From positions 1 through 64,000 of the forward strand of contig DATMPC010000028.1 in NCBI GenBank assembly GCA_035567895.1: DNA of 64,000 nucleotides, read 5' to 3'. Under the pieces are notes generated by a model, which saw only the letters and a program-made list of their open reading frames with translations, had not been told where the DNA came from and did not search any database. The position numbers and the translations under genes are program-made. Shown here piece by piece: positions 52,771-61,672 of the stretch; the first letter of the stretch is position 1, and each line of letters starts with the position of its first letter. This DNA is from Terriglobales bacterium. GTDB lineage: Bacteria; Acidobacteriota; Terriglobia; Terriglobales; Acidobacteriaceae.

Positions 52771-53220
52771 ATGGCAGACAAAGTTGAAGCTGTGACATAC
52801 GACCAGGCACTCGGCTGGTTACGCGACCACCAATTCGATGTTCTGGAAGCGCCTGGCGTTTCAAATCGTGTCTTCCTCAAGAAATACAACGTCTCTGCTG
52901 CAATCCAGCGGGATGAAGACGGCGGTATCCGTCTCTTTGCCAAACCGGGATACCTGGTCGGCAGCGAGATCGCCCGCTTAGTGGACAAAGGCTATCAGAA
53001 GTTCCTGAAGACCACAAAGAAGGAAATCCCCGCCACGGCTGACCATCTAAAGGCGATCCACAACTTCTCCGAAGAGCTGAAGGAAGCTACTGGCTCCATC
53101 AGCCTCTACAACGAAGGCCTGGGGACTGTGAGTGATCGCTATATGTATGACCGCGTGGAAAACCGCGACGAGGCCAAGGCAGTCCGTCCGGTACGCCCGT
53201 GGGAGAAAAAGAAGCAATAA
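52771..53220 (+). CDS. Hypothetical protein (149 aa)
   Basis: From ATG 52771 the protein reads MADKVEAVTYDQALGWLRDH and ends RPVRPWEKKKQ. It is a mixed alpha/beta, charged, cytosolic protein with no signal, membrane helix or Cys. KEIPATADHLKAIHNFSEEL is a helical part. The frame is open to 52681, but the upstream part has no good start. A terminator follows at 53252. I do not recognise the family. Confidence 0.6.
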   Translation: MADKVEAVTYDQALGWLRDHQFDVLEAPGVSNRVFLKKYNVSAAIQRDEDGGIRLFAKPGYLVGSEIARLVDKGYQKFLKTTKKEIPATADHLKAIHNFSEELKEATGSISLYNEGLGTVSDRYMYDRVENRDEAKAVRPVRPWEKKKQ

Positions 53221-53251
53221 GCAAGAACCTAAAGACGAGATTCACCTGGAT

Positions 53252-53277
53252 CCGGCCGCCCTTGGCCGGGTTTTCGT
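53252..53277 (+). terminator. Rho-independent terminator
   Basis: CCGGCC (53252-53257), loop GCCCTT, GGCCGG (53264-53269), then GTTTTCG. It ends the 52771 gene. Confidence 0.7.
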
Positions 53278-53313
53278 TTCTGGCCTGAGCCATTTCGGTC
53301 TCGTTTTCCCGGT

Positions 53314-54738
53314 CTAACTCAGCCCCGCAGCTACATTGTCTTCGAGCATCATCGGCGCCTGGCGCGCCGAGCCGAGCGCTTGCTCCAGGACTCGCGCCAC
53401 CTTCAGGATTAACTCTTCCGCGTTCTGCTGGCCCACGATTTGAACGCCAAGGGGCAGTCCTTCTGGAGATGTGCCGACGGGAATGACGACGCCAGGGTTG
53501 CCGAGCAGGTTGAACCACTGGGTGTAGCTCATGGCGTCCATGTAGGAGACCTGTTTTCCGTTTACAGACCATTCGCGTTCACCGTGGCGGAAGGCAGGTA
53601 TTGAGCACACCGGGCAGATCAGGACCGGCACTTGTGCCATCTGTTGCATGAGGCGCAGCCGAAGCTGATCGCGCCCGAACCATGCCGCAAGCAGTTCCTC
53701 TTTCGTGGGTGGCCGATCGGAGTAGGTGAGAATTGCGCTGGTCTCGCACTCGCGTCCTTTGAACTCGGGCGCGAGCATCTCGGCAGCGAGCCGTACGAAA
53801 AGTTTCCACCAGTGCCCGCGAGCTTCATCAAGAACGTCGGGCTCGAAGTGCTCAACGTGCAGCCCGGAATCTTTCAAGACCGATACCGCTGTTCTGACGG
53901 CAGCGCGCGTTTCACCGGTGACGGGCGCCGAAATGTGCTCTTCGAAGTAACCGATTGTAATTTTCTTCAATTCCTCGTCGGAAACGTCGTGCAGCGGAAT
54001 CGGCGCAGCCATCGGATCGCCCGAGTCGAATCCGGCAAGGACGCGAAACAGGAGATCCAGATCTTCCACCGAGCGCGCCATCGGCCCCACGACTCCGAGA
54101 AGAGCAAAAGGGCCGGCACTCTCGGGCCAGTGTCCCGTAATAGGAATCCGCCCAGGAGTGGGCTTCAATCCGCAGATGCCGCTGAAGTGTGCCGGGACGC
54201 GAATCGAGCCGCCTCCGTCGCTTCCAATGCCGGCAGCACACAAGCCCGCAGCGACAGCCGCAGCCTCCCCTCCGCTTGAGCCGCCGGGAGTGCGCTCAGG
54301 CGCCCAAGGACTATTTGTGCGTCCATATAGGGGGTTCTCCGTGTGATATGCCATGAGCATCTCGGGGACATTGGTGTTGCCGAGAACAATTGCTCCGGCT
54401 CTCTTCAGCCGTTGAACGAGCACTGCATCTTTCTTAGCAATGAGTCCGGCACGAGTGCGACTTCCGCACTCAAACTTCAATCCCTCGACAGCAATCGAGC
54501 TCTTGATGCTGACAGGAATCCCGTGTAGCGGACCAAGAACGTCTCCGCGGTGCGCGGCTTTCTCGGCCGTTTGAGCTTCCATGAGAGCCTGGTCGGCTCG
54601 CAGTTCAATGAAAGCGTTCAGTTTTGGATTGAGGCGCTCGATTCGAGCCAAGTGCGCGTTCACGACGTCCACCGGCGAGATCTGACGGGAGCGGACCAGC
54701 TCCACCATTCGACTAGCGGGCAGTTGGTGAAGGTCCAT
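53314..54738 (-). CDS. Amidase signature family enzyme
   Basis: The 474-residue protein has the Ser-cisSer-Lys triad: PVSIKSSIAVEG (Lys near 78), and GGSSGGEAAAVAAGLCAAGI with GSDGGGSIRVPAHFSG (Ser near 153 and nucleophile Ser near 177). It resembles GatA but has no gatB/gatC beside it, and the length is that of a free amidase. It hydrolyses an unknown amide in the cytosol. It starts 10 bp after trpG stops, so the two are cotranscribed. Confidence 0.9.
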   Translation of the reverse strand: MDLHQLPASRMVELVRSRQISPVDVVNAHLARIERLNPKLNAFIELRADQALMEAQTAEKAAHRGDVLGPLHGIPVSIKSSIAVEGLKFECGSRTRAGLIAKKDAVLVQRLKRAGAIVLGNTNVPEMLMAYHTENPLYGRTNSPWAPERTPGGSSGGEAAAVAAGLCAAGIGSDGGGSIRVPAHFSGICGLKPTPGRIPITGHWPESAGPFALLGVVGPMARSVEDLDLLFRVLAGFDSGDPMAAPIPLHDVSDEELKKITIGYFEEHISAPVTGETRAAVRTAVSVLKDSGLHVEHFEPDVLDEARGHWWKLFVRLAAEMLAPEFKGRECETSAILTYSDRPPTKEELLAAWFGRDQLRLRLMQQMAQVPVLICPVCSIPAFRHGEREWSVNGKQVSYMDAMSYTQWFNLLGNPGVVIPVGTSPEGLPLGVQIVGQQNAEELILKVARVLEQALGSARQAPMMLEDNVAAGLS

Positions 54739-54747
54739 TGAGATGAA

Positions 54748-55323
54748 CTACTGCAGGAAGTTTCGGATCAGCTTGGCGCCGTCTGGCGTGAGCACGCTCT
54801 CAGGATGAAACTGCACGCCTTCTACGGGAAGTTCTCGATGACGTAGTCCCATGATCACGGTCTTGCCGTTTTCCTCGCTGCGCGCGGAAATCTCGAGCTC
54901 CTTCGGCAGGCTTTTTTCCTCCACGATCAGGGAGTGATAACGATTGGCGACCATGGGCGAATTGACTCCGCGGAAGATGGTACGGCCGTCATGCTCTACC
55001 ATGCTGGTCTTGCCATGCATGATGCGATCCGAGCGAATGACCACTCCGCCAAACGCGGCGCCGATGGCCTGATGTCCAAGGCACACGCCGAGGATTGGAA
55101 TCTTGCCGGCGAAATGGCGAATTAGCTCGAGGGAGATACCGGCTTCGTTAGGAGTGCACGGTCCAGGTGAAAGCACGATCTTGCGTGGAGCCATCTGCTG
55201 GATCTCGTCCAGGGTGACTTGGTCGTTCCGGCGGACCTGCACGTCTTCTCCTGTCTCCCCAATGTACTGGACGAGATTGAAGGTGAAGGAATCGTAGTTG
55301 TCGAGCACGAAGATCATGATCAA
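54748..55323 (-). CDS. trpG: Anthranilate/aminodeoxychorismate synthase glutamine amidotransferase
   Basis: The 191-residue class I GATase begins [20 protein letters not shown] and has [12 protein letters not shown], the nucleophile Cys in [10 protein letters not shown] (about 79) and the His/Glu pair in [11 protein letters not shown] (about 170-175). Class members serve both anthranilate and p-aminobenzoate synthesis. It follows trpE by 116 bp that contain a tandem repeat. Confidence 0.94.
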   Translation of the reverse strand: MIMIFVLDNYDSFTFNLVQYIGETGEDVQVRRNDQVTLDEIQQMAPRKIVLSPGPCTPNEAGISLELIRHFAGKIPILGVCLGHQAIGAAFGGVVIRSDRIMHGKTSMVEHDGRTIFRGVNSPMVANRYHSLIVEEKSLPKELEISARSEENGKTVIMGLRHRELPVEGVQFHPESVLTPDGAKLIRNFLQ

Positions 55324-55388
55324 CTTGTAAGCGGCTAGCTCCTAAGCTTCTGAGCAATTCTTCCCAAGCTTATGATTCTAGTTTTCCA

Positions 55389-55441
55389 AAGCTTAGCAGC
55401 TCCAAAGCTTAGCAGCTCAGAAGCTTAGCAGCTCAGAAGCT
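55389..55441. repeat. 16-bp tandem repeat, 3.3 copies, between trpE and trpG
   Basis: Units AAGCTTAGCAGCTCCA, AAGCTTAGCAGCTCAG, AAGCTTAGCAGCTCAG and AAGCT. The last base pairs run into the trpE stop codon at 55440-55442. Each unit contains AGCTT and AGCAGCT, and the array may fold. Confidence 0.8.
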
Positions 55442-56909
55442 ATTCGTAATTCCTCGCCATCCCGACTGCTCGCAGCAGAGCTTTGGCTTTGTTGAGGCAT
55501 TCCTGGTATTCCGTTTCGGGAACTGAGTCGGCTACGATTCCGGCGCCCGCTTGTACGTAAGCGCGCCGCCCTTGGACAAACATGGTGCGGATGGCAATGC
55601 ACGAATCCAGATTGCCGGCGAAATCGGCATACAAAATAGCACCGCCGTAGATTCCACGGCGGACGGGCTCAAGTTCTTCGATGATCTCCATCGCCCGTAC
55701 CTTGGGAGCTCCACTGAGCGTGCCCGCTGGAAATGCCGCAGCAAAGGCGTCAATGGCATGAAATTCTGGGCGCAACTTGCTCTCGATCGCCGAGACCAGG
55801 TGCATCACGTGTGAATAGCGCTCGACAAACATGAAGTCCTTTACCTGCACCGAGCCATACTCGCTGACACGCCCCAGATCATTGCGTCCAAGATCCACAA
55901 GCATCACGTGCTCGGCGCGCTCCTTTTCGTCTTCACGCAGCTCCTGCTCCCAGCGGCGATCTTCTTCCGGGTCAGCACTGCGCGGACGTGTTCCCGCTAT
56001 GGGACGGTACTCCAGCTTCCGGCCGCTCACGCGCACAAGCATCTCGGGAGAGGACCCCAGTACTTGAAAATTGCGTGTCTGCAGAAAGTACAGATACGGT
56101 GAGGGGTTAATCATGCGCAGTGCGCGATAGATCTCGAACGCAGGCACACCGGGTTCAAGTTCCATGCGCTGAGAGAGGACGATCTGAAAAGCATCTCCTG
56201 CGCCAATGTATTCCTTAGCCTTCAAGATGCTCTTGAGGAACGCACTGCGTCCGGTGGTTTCTTTCAGCTTATAGCCCTCTTTACGCGGACGGACTCTGGG
56301 TGGAGAAGCTCCGCGCGCGAGCTTGCGCTCCAGGCCTGCGATGTCCTTCACCGCGCGTTCGTATGCTTGTTTTGGCTGTTCGTCGCGAACGTTTGCGACG
56401 GCGATGATGTGAATCTGCTTGCGCAGGTGATCGAACGCGAGTACGCGATCGAAGAACATCAGGAAGGAATCGGGAGCCTTGAGATCGTCACGCGCCTTTT
56501 CAGGAAGTTTCTCGAGCTGGCGCACGGCATCGTAGGCGATGAATCCGACGGCTCCGCAATTGAATGGGGGTAGGTCAGGCAATGCCGCGGGCTGATGTTC
56601 GCGCAGCAGCCGCGCCAGAACATCGAACAGTTTTCCTTTGCTGCGTTCGACAGTTCGTCCCCTTCGAATCGTGATCTGTTCATTGCGGCTCTCGAGGACC
56701 ATATAGGGACGAACCCCGAGAAACGTGTAGCGTCCAATCCTCTCTCCACCCTCAACTGACTCCAACAGAAACGCCTCCTGCTCTCCTGTAGAAATGCCGA
56801 GGAAAGCGGAAACCGGAGTCAGCAGATCTGCCATCACCGTCTTGACGACGGGAACCAGAGTGGCGGTCCGCGCGAGATCTTGGAATTCCTTGAGTTGTGG
56901 TCGGAGCAT
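55440..56909 (-). CDS. trpE: Anthranilate synthase component I
   Basis: The 489-residue protein (ATG 56909) has the N-terminal LTPVSAFLGISTGEQEAFLLES region with the allosteric LLES, and the chorismate-binding core: IKGTRP-equivalent YRPIAGTRPRSADPEEDRRW, LVDLGRNDLGRVSEYGSV and FPAGTLSGAPKVRAMEIIEE. It makes anthranilate from chorismate with the TrpG partner. It is divergent from the small gene at 56995. Feedback by tryptophan is expected from the LLES element. Confidence 0.95.
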   Translation of the reverse strand: MLRPQLKEFQDLARTATLVPVVKTVMADLLTPVSAFLGISTGEQEAFLLESVEGGERIGRYTFLGVRPYMVLESRNEQITIRRGRTVERSKGKLFDVLARLLREHQPAALPDLPPFNCGAVGFIAYDAVRQLEKLPEKARDDLKAPDSFLMFFDRVLAFDHLRKQIHIIAVANVRDEQPKQAYERAVKDIAGLERKLARGASPPRVRPRKEGYKLKETTGRSAFLKSILKAKEYIGAGDAFQIVLSQRMELEPGVPAFEIYRALRMINPSPYLYFLQTRNFQVLGSSPEMLVRVSGRKLEYRPIAGTRPRSADPEEDRRWEQELREDEKERAEHVMLVDLGRNDLGRVSEYGSVQVKDFMFVERYSHVMHLVSAIESKLRPEFHAIDAFAAAFPAGTLSGAPKVRAMEIIEELEPVRRGIYGGAILYADFAGNLDSCIAIRTMFVQGRRAYVQAGAGIVADSVPETEYQECLNKAKALLRAVGMARNYE

Positions 56910-56994
56910 CAACAGAGAAAAGAGCAAATTATACGTGGCATGGAAATAACTGGGGTAGTATGGCTGCAACCTTCAAAAGGCTTTTTAGAGCTTT

Positions 56995-57204
56995 ATGAGC
57001 CCCAGGACAGAAGCGAACCTCGGCTCAATCTTCGCCGCCGCCGGCGTAGGTTGGGCCGTTTATTACGGCACTTACGTTGCGCACGACATCGCGCAAGGTT
57101 TCACTGCCGTGTATCTCAAGTCGGGGCCACTCGAGGTAAGCGCAATCGGCATCCTTATTTGGTTGCATGCCAAGTGGCGAAGTGCAACGCGCGTCGACAA
57201 GTGA
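56995..57204 (+). CDS. Small membrane protein (69 aa), unknown function
   Basis: The protein reads MSPRTEANLGSIFAAAGVGW ... VYLKSGPLEVSAIGILIWLH. It has two short hydrophobic stretches (about 10-27 and 46-58). The ATG follows CTTTTTAGAGCTTT with only a weak ribosome site (GAG). It is divergent from trpE. No family is recognised. Confidence 0.5.
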   Translation: MSPRTEANLGSIFAAAGVGWAVYYGTYVAHDIAQGFTAVYLKSGPLEVSAIGILIWLHAKWRSATRVDK

Positions 57205-57249
57205 CGCAACCCGAACAACCCACGAATGCTCCATAGCGGCTTGGCTTGG

Positions 57250-58290
57250 CTACGGCTCGCCTGCTGCGACCTTCAGTTCATTGACTTCTGGCTCAACGGT
57301 TGTCCCCTCAGGCTGGCCGGACGCCGCGAGCTTGGCCAGAATCCTTTCCGAGTTCAGCAGTGTGCGTCCGAGAGAACTGTTATACCCGCTCCATTCGGCA
57401 TCGGAATCGCGCTCGAAATGAGCGCGCATGCTTTCCATTTTTGAATCCAGGTCGTCGAGATAATGCAGCATCAGAGCCTCGGGAAACATGGGCAGCTTAG
57501 GCGAACCAAATTCGTACTTGCCGTGATGACTGATGATGAGGTGCTCAATAAGTACTTTCAGTTCGGCCGGGAATCCGGGAACGAGAGCGATCTTCTCGTG
57601 CAGCATCTCGAGTTCAATAATCATGTGCCCCAAGAGTTGGCCCCTGGTCGTATACGAGAATGAGCGCTGGTAGTTCAGTTCGTAGATCTTCCCGATGTCG
57701 TGAAGAAATGCACCTGTGAGCAGCAGGTCGCGGTTAATTTGCGGATAGAGAGGCGCTACGCTGTCACACAATTTCACTAGAGATACGACATGCTCGAGCA
57801 GTCCCCCAATGAAAGCATGATGCAGTGACTTCGCAGCCGGTGCCTGGCGATACGCTTCGGCGATCTGCGGATCGCCCATAAAGGCCTCGAGCAGCAATCT
57901 CAAATGTTCGTTGCTGAAGCTCGCTGCGTACGCGCCGAGATTGCGCCAGAGTTCATCAACGTCCTTTTTTGTCTTGGGGAGATAATCGGAGTATTCGATC
58001 TCCGCGTCTTCCATTCTCCGCAACTTGTGAATCGTTAGCTGATAGCGGCTTGAATACTTGTTAATTAGGCCGCGAACCTTTACGAAGTCGTCCTGTTCGA
58101 ATTTGTCGACCGCATCATTGACGTTGTCCCACATTTTGGCGTCAATTTGGCCGGAGCGGTCGCAAAGAGTGAGCGCCAAATAAATCTCTCCGCTCTTCTT
58201 AGGCTTAATTTGCTTGGATGAAACGAGGAACGATGAGGTGATGACCTGGTTTTCCTGGCTGGCTGCGTCTTTGACGAAGAACTGCTTCAT
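57250..58290 (-). CDS. YhaM-like 3'-5' exoribonuclease (OB fold + HD domain)
   Basis: The 346-residue protein (ATG 58290, MKQFFVKDAASQENQ) has an N-terminal OB-fold nucleic-acid-binding domain (about 8-100, SGEIYLALTLCDRSGQIDAK) and an HD phosphohydrolase domain with SLHHAFIGGLLEHVVSL, FLHDIGKI and SHHGKYEFGSP, LHYLDDLDSKM at the end. YhaM-type enzymes degrade RNA in 3'-5' direction. An upstream TTG would extend it 17 residues with repeat-derived sequence. Confidence 0.88.
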   Translation of the reverse strand: MKQFFVKDAASQENQVITSSFLVSSKQIKPKKSGEIYLALTLCDRSGQIDAKMWDNVNDAVDKFEQDDFVKVRGLINKYSSRYQLTIHKLRRMEDAEIEYSDYLPKTKKDVDELWRNLGAYAASFSNEHLRLLLEAFMGDPQIAEAYRQAPAAKSLHHAFIGGLLEHVVSLVKLCDSVAPLYPQINRDLLLTGAFLHDIGKIYELNYQRSFSYTTRGQLLGHMIIELEMLHEKIALVPGFPAELKVLIEHLIISHHGKYEFGSPKLPMFPEALMLHYLDDLDSKMESMRAHFERDSDAEWSGYNSSLGRTLLNSERILAKLAASGQPEGTTVEPEVNELKVAAGEP

Positions 58291-58330
58291 GAATTCGGTT
58301 ACCCGACGAAGCGATTCTACTTCAGAAACC

Positions 58331-58404
58331 GCAATAGGCAACTAGCAATAGGCAACGGGCCTAAACTTGCCTTGAGGACGCTTTGGATTTGCCTATTGCT
58401 TATC
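58331..58404. repeat. GCAATAGGCAAC inverted repeat cluster
   Basis: GCAATAGGCAAC occurs at 58331 and 58345, and TTGCCTATTGC at 58389-58399 is their reverse complement. The set lies between the YhaM-like and SurA-like genes and could fold into a hairpin. Confidence 0.55.
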
Positions 58405-58410
58405 GCGTGC

Positions 58411-59526
58411 TCACAATATCCCGAGCTTCTTTTTCTTCTTTGCTTTCTTCGCCTGGCTTGTGTCGGAGGCGGAAGCCGTGGTGTAAATCGGCTTCGTCTG
58501 GTTCGGACTGGCACCCGTGTCCGTGAAACCAGGTTTGATATCTATGTAAGCCTCTTCACGAAGCTTCGTAAGGTATGTCCGCAAAGCTGGCTGCAACTTT
58601 TGGTAGTAAATCGCCTCCTGGATGCGACTCTCAACCTGCTTCAGCGGCGCAATTCCCGCCTGTGTGTGTTCGTTCACCTTCAGAATCACGAATCCCTGCT
58701 TTGTGCGGATCACATCTGAGACATCGCCGGGCTTCATCTTGAATGTGAGGTCCTCCAACTCCTTCGCGAGTGTTCCGCGCTTGAATTGACCTAACTCTCC
58801 GCCCGAATCTGCAGTCGGTCCTTCGGAAGACTTCTTGGCCACATCTTCGAACTTAGCGCCGCCTCTTATGCTCGCCAGCAGTTGCTTTGCTTTCTCTTCC
58901 GCAGTTGTGATCTTGGCGGGCTCTTCTGGCGGTGGTGGCGCGTTGGGATCTACGTTTATGTTCTCGGAGCCGGTCGACACAAGAATTTCAGCAAGATCGA
59001 CGGACTCTGGTTGTTCCAGCTCAGCCTTATGAGCGTTGTAGTAGTCTTCAACGTCTTTTTGGGTGATCTGGATCCGTGGCGCAACCTCGTGGCTGATCAC
59101 CTGCTGAGTCACAATCTGGTTACGGATTCCCCCTTTGAAGTCCTCAAAAGAGACACCCTGCTTCTGTGCCTCCTTTTCGAGATCTTCCATGCTTTCCAGC
59201 TTGAGCTGCTTGCGCAGATCGTCTAAGCGCTTCACCAGTTCAGTGTCGCCGGTAATACCCAGATCCTTGCCTTTAGCCAGCAACAGTTGCTGGTCGATCA
59301 AGTCGCGGAGCACGTCCTTTTCTTTCTCTTTGGCGCGAGGATCGGTGGGCGGAAGGTTCTGTTGCTTCAGCTCCTGCTGGAGTTCGTCGCGGCTCTTGGC
59401 CAATTCGGACCGCGTGATGATAGAGCTGTTAACGCGCGCGATGATCTCCTCGATTACGGTGTCGGCAGTGAGCGAACCAGCGAAGAGAAGAGTCGTCAAA
59501 ATACTGAGCACTGACTTATGTTTCAT
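58411..59526 (-). CDS. SurA-like periplasmic peptidyl-prolyl isomerase/chaperone
   Basis: The 371-residue protein has a signal peptide (about 1-21, ...AGSLTADT), a SurA N-terminal domain (IIARVNSSIITRSELAKSRD), and one parvulin domain (about 185-300, LAEILVST ... GGELGQFKRGTLAKELEDLTF ... VIRTKQGFVILKV). The Lys-rich C-terminus ends KKAKKKKKLGIL. It helps outer-membrane proteins fold. Confidence 0.92.
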   Translation of the reverse strand: MKHKSVLSILTTLLFAGSLTADTVIEEIIARVNSSIITRSELAKSRDELQQELKQQNLPPTDPRAKEKEKDVLRDLIDQQLLLAKGKDLGITGDTELVKRLDDLRKQLKLESMEDLEKEAQKQGVSFEDFKGGIRNQIVTQQVISHEVAPRIQITQKDVEDYYNAHKAELEQPESVDLAEILVSTGSENINVDPNAPPPPEEPAKITTAEEKAKQLLASIRGGAKFEDVAKKSSEGPTADSGGELGQFKRGTLAKELEDLTFKMKPGDVSDVIRTKQGFVILKVNEHTQAGIAPLKQVESRIQEAIYYQKLQPALRTYLTKLREEAYIDIKPGFTDTGASPNQTKPIYTTASASDTSQAKKAKKKKKLGIL

Positions 59527-59611
59527 AGGAGGTAGCTACCCCTTATTTTACCTCTCAGCGTTACCTCCCGGGATTTCTGAGAGCCGCTTTTCACGTGATA
59601 ACCTCAAGCTC

Positions 59612-60679
59612 ATGTCGGCCCCCGATTCACGTTTTGTTCGCGCCTGTCGCAGGCAGGCGGTAGACGCGACGCCCGTCTGGCTTATGCGCCAGGCGGGACG
59701 ATACATGCCCGAGTACCGAAAAGTCCGCAGGCAGCACACACTTCTGGAGATTTGCAAGAATTCAGAACTTGCTGCTGAAGTAACCATCACTGCTGCCGAG
59801 CGGCTTGGAGTGGATGCCGCCATCATCTTCGCCGATCTGCTGCTGCCGCTTGAGGTTATGGGACTGGAGTTTGAATTCGCGGAACGCGACGGTCCCAGGA
59901 TTCACCATCCCCTGCGCGACGCGAATGGAATCGCCCAGCTGAAGACCGATCGTGCCGAAGAATTGGGCTATGTCGCTGAGTCGGTGAGGTTGGTGGCTCG
60001 ACACTTCGGCACACGTCTTCCGGTGATTGGCTTTTGTGGCGCTCCTTTCACGCTGGCGAGCTACATGATCGAAGGCCGAGGATCACGTAACTACGTAGAG
60101 ACCAAACGCCTGATGTATGGCGATCCCGAGGCCTGGGACGAGCTGATGCGACGCATCTCCCGTGTACTCGTCCAATACGCAGCCGAACAAGTGAATGCGG
60201 GAGCCGACGCCTTGCAGGTTTTCGATAGCTGGGTGGGATGCCTGTCCCCTGCAGATTACGTTCGCTTCGTGTTGCCGCCCACCAAGGCACTGGTTGCTGA
60301 GTTGAAAGCGACTGGAGTGCCGATTATCTACTTTGGAACCGATACTGCCACTTTACTGCCTTCGATAAAGCAGACACGCGCGGAGGTCATTGGCGTCGAC
60401 TGGCGCATCCCAATCAACGACGCCTTCGAAATGCTGGGCGATAACTTCGCCGTCCAGGGAAACCTCGATCCAGCGGCGCTATTTGCATCAGAGGCAGAGG
60501 TGCGACGCCAGGCTCGCGACGTGCTTGACCGTGCCGCGGGACGTGTGGGACACGTCTTCAATTTAGGTCATGGAATACTGCCAGAGACGCCGGTCGAGAA
60601 TGTGATCGCTTTGGTTCAGGAAGTCCATGCTTACAGTTCCAAGCGCAGCCAAGTACCAGCGCCCAGCGTGGCATTCTGA
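59612..60679 (+). CDS. hemE: Uroporphyrinogen decarboxylase
   Basis: The 355-residue protein (ATG 59612) has the signature WLMRQAGRYMPEYRKVR near 24, FADLLLPLEVMGL, GFCGAPFTLASYMIEG, and NLGHGILPETPVENV near the end. It converts uroporphyrinogen III to coproporphyrinogen III. It is divergent from surA. The long frame reaching back to 59135 is not coding. ferrochelatase follows 2 bp later. Confidence 0.97.
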   Translation: MSAPDSRFVRACRRQAVDATPVWLMRQAGRYMPEYRKVRRQHTLLEICKNSELAAEVTITAAERLGVDAAIIFADLLLPLEVMGLEFEFAERDGPRIHHPLRDANGIAQLKTDRAEELGYVAESVRLVARHFGTRLPVIGFCGAPFTLASYMIEGRGSRNYVETKRLMYGDPEAWDELMRRISRVLVQYAAEQVNAGADALQVFDSWVGCLSPADYVRFVLPPTKALVAELKATGVPIIYFGTDTATLLPSIKQTRAEVIGVDWRIPINDAFEMLGDNFAVQGNLDPAALFASEAEVRRQARDVLDRAAGRVGHVFNLGHGILPETPVENVIALVQEVHAYSSKRSQVPAPSVAF

Positions 60680-60681
60680 AA

Positions 60682-61596
60682 ATGAAGACCGCTGTTCTCC
60701 TGCTTGCTCACGGAACCCCGGATAACGTTTCCGAAATTCCCGAATATATGCGCAACGTCACTGGGGGGCGGCCGATTCCAGATTCGGTCATCCAGGAGGT
60801 CGCTCATCGTTACGGCTTGATTGGGCGCTCTCCTTTGACGGAAATCACGATGCGGCAGGCCAAGAAGCTCTCCGAAGTGTTGTCGACGCCTGTTTATGTC
60901 GGTATGCGCAATTGGAAACCGTACATTGCAGAGACAGTGAAAGCCATGCGTGACGAAGGTATCGTTCGCGCGGTGACCCTGTGCCTGGCGCCGCAAAATT
61001 CCCGCACCAGCGTTGGACTCTACCGGAATGCAGCGTTCAAAGAAGCCGCAGGCATGGCGATTGATTTTGTCGACTCATGGCACGACCATCCTCGGCTGAT
61101 CGAGGCCTTTGGAGAGCACTTGCAAGCTGCTCTCGCGAAGGTTGGACGCCAGACGGCGGTGGTGTTCACGGCCCACAGCGTTCCCAGCCGGACGATTTCC
61201 GATGGCGATCCGTACGAGCAGCAGGCAAAGGAAACGGCGGCACTAGTAGCGCTTGAAGCCGGCCTACCTGATTCGCAGTGGGTGTTCGCGTTTCAGAGCC
61301 AGGGAATGTCCGGTGGTCCGTGGATTGGGCCGACCGTCGAGGAGACGTTACGGACTCTGAAGCAAGAAGGACATTCGCATGTGCTGATTCAACCCGTCGG
61401 ATTTGTATGCGATCACGTGGAAGTCCTTTACGATATCGATATCGGATTCCGCGACTACGGTTCTCGGATCGGCATTGAGATTTCCCGCACCCAGTCCTTG
61501 AACGATTCGCAAACGTTTATCGCCGCTCTCGCTGACCTGGTAGGAGAACGCCTGAAGCGGCATTCGAGCACTGTACCTATTTCCACCTCTTCCTAG
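60682..61596 (+). CDS. hemH: Ferrochelatase (proto- or coproporphyrin type)
   Basis: The 304-residue protein begins MKTAVLLLAHGTPDNVSEIP. The active-site His is in TAHSVPSRT, with PVGFVCDHVEVLYDID as the conserved C-terminal motif. It inserts iron into the porphyrin. The gap to hemE is 2 bp, so the two form an operon. Whether it uses coproporphyrin III (with the HemY-type enzyme at 9.7 kb) or protoporphyrin is unresolved. Confidence 0.95.
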   Translation: MKTAVLLLAHGTPDNVSEIPEYMRNVTGGRPIPDSVIQEVAHRYGLIGRSPLTEITMRQAKKLSEVLSTPVYVGMRNWKPYIAETVKAMRDEGIVRAVTLCLAPQNSRTSVGLYRNAAFKEAAGMAIDFVDSWHDHPRLIEAFGEHLQAALAKVGRQTAVVFTAHSVPSRTISDGDPYEQQAKETAALVALEAGLPDSQWVFAFQSQGMSGGPWIGPTVEETLRTLKQEGHSHVLIQPVGFVCDHVEVLYDIDIGFRDYGSRIGIEISRTQSLNDSQTFIAALADLVGERLKRHSSTVPISTSS

Positions 61597-61621
61597 TACA
61601 CAGAAGAGGTAACGCAGACAA

Positions 61622-61650
61622 CAAAAAAGGCCGCCATCTTTGGCGGCCTT
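61622..61650 (-). terminator. Rho-independent terminator of rpsA
   Basis: AAGGCCGCC / GGCGGCCTT stem (61627-61635, 61642-61650) with loop ATCTTT. On the minus strand it is followed by TTTTTTG, placing it 23 bp after the rpsA stop. Confidence 0.85.
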
Positions 61651-61672
61651 CGGAATTAGGAGAGAGATTTCC

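Noticed and set aside
55389-55441. Possible CRISPR array
   Set aside because: The units are contiguous with no spacers and no cas genes are near.
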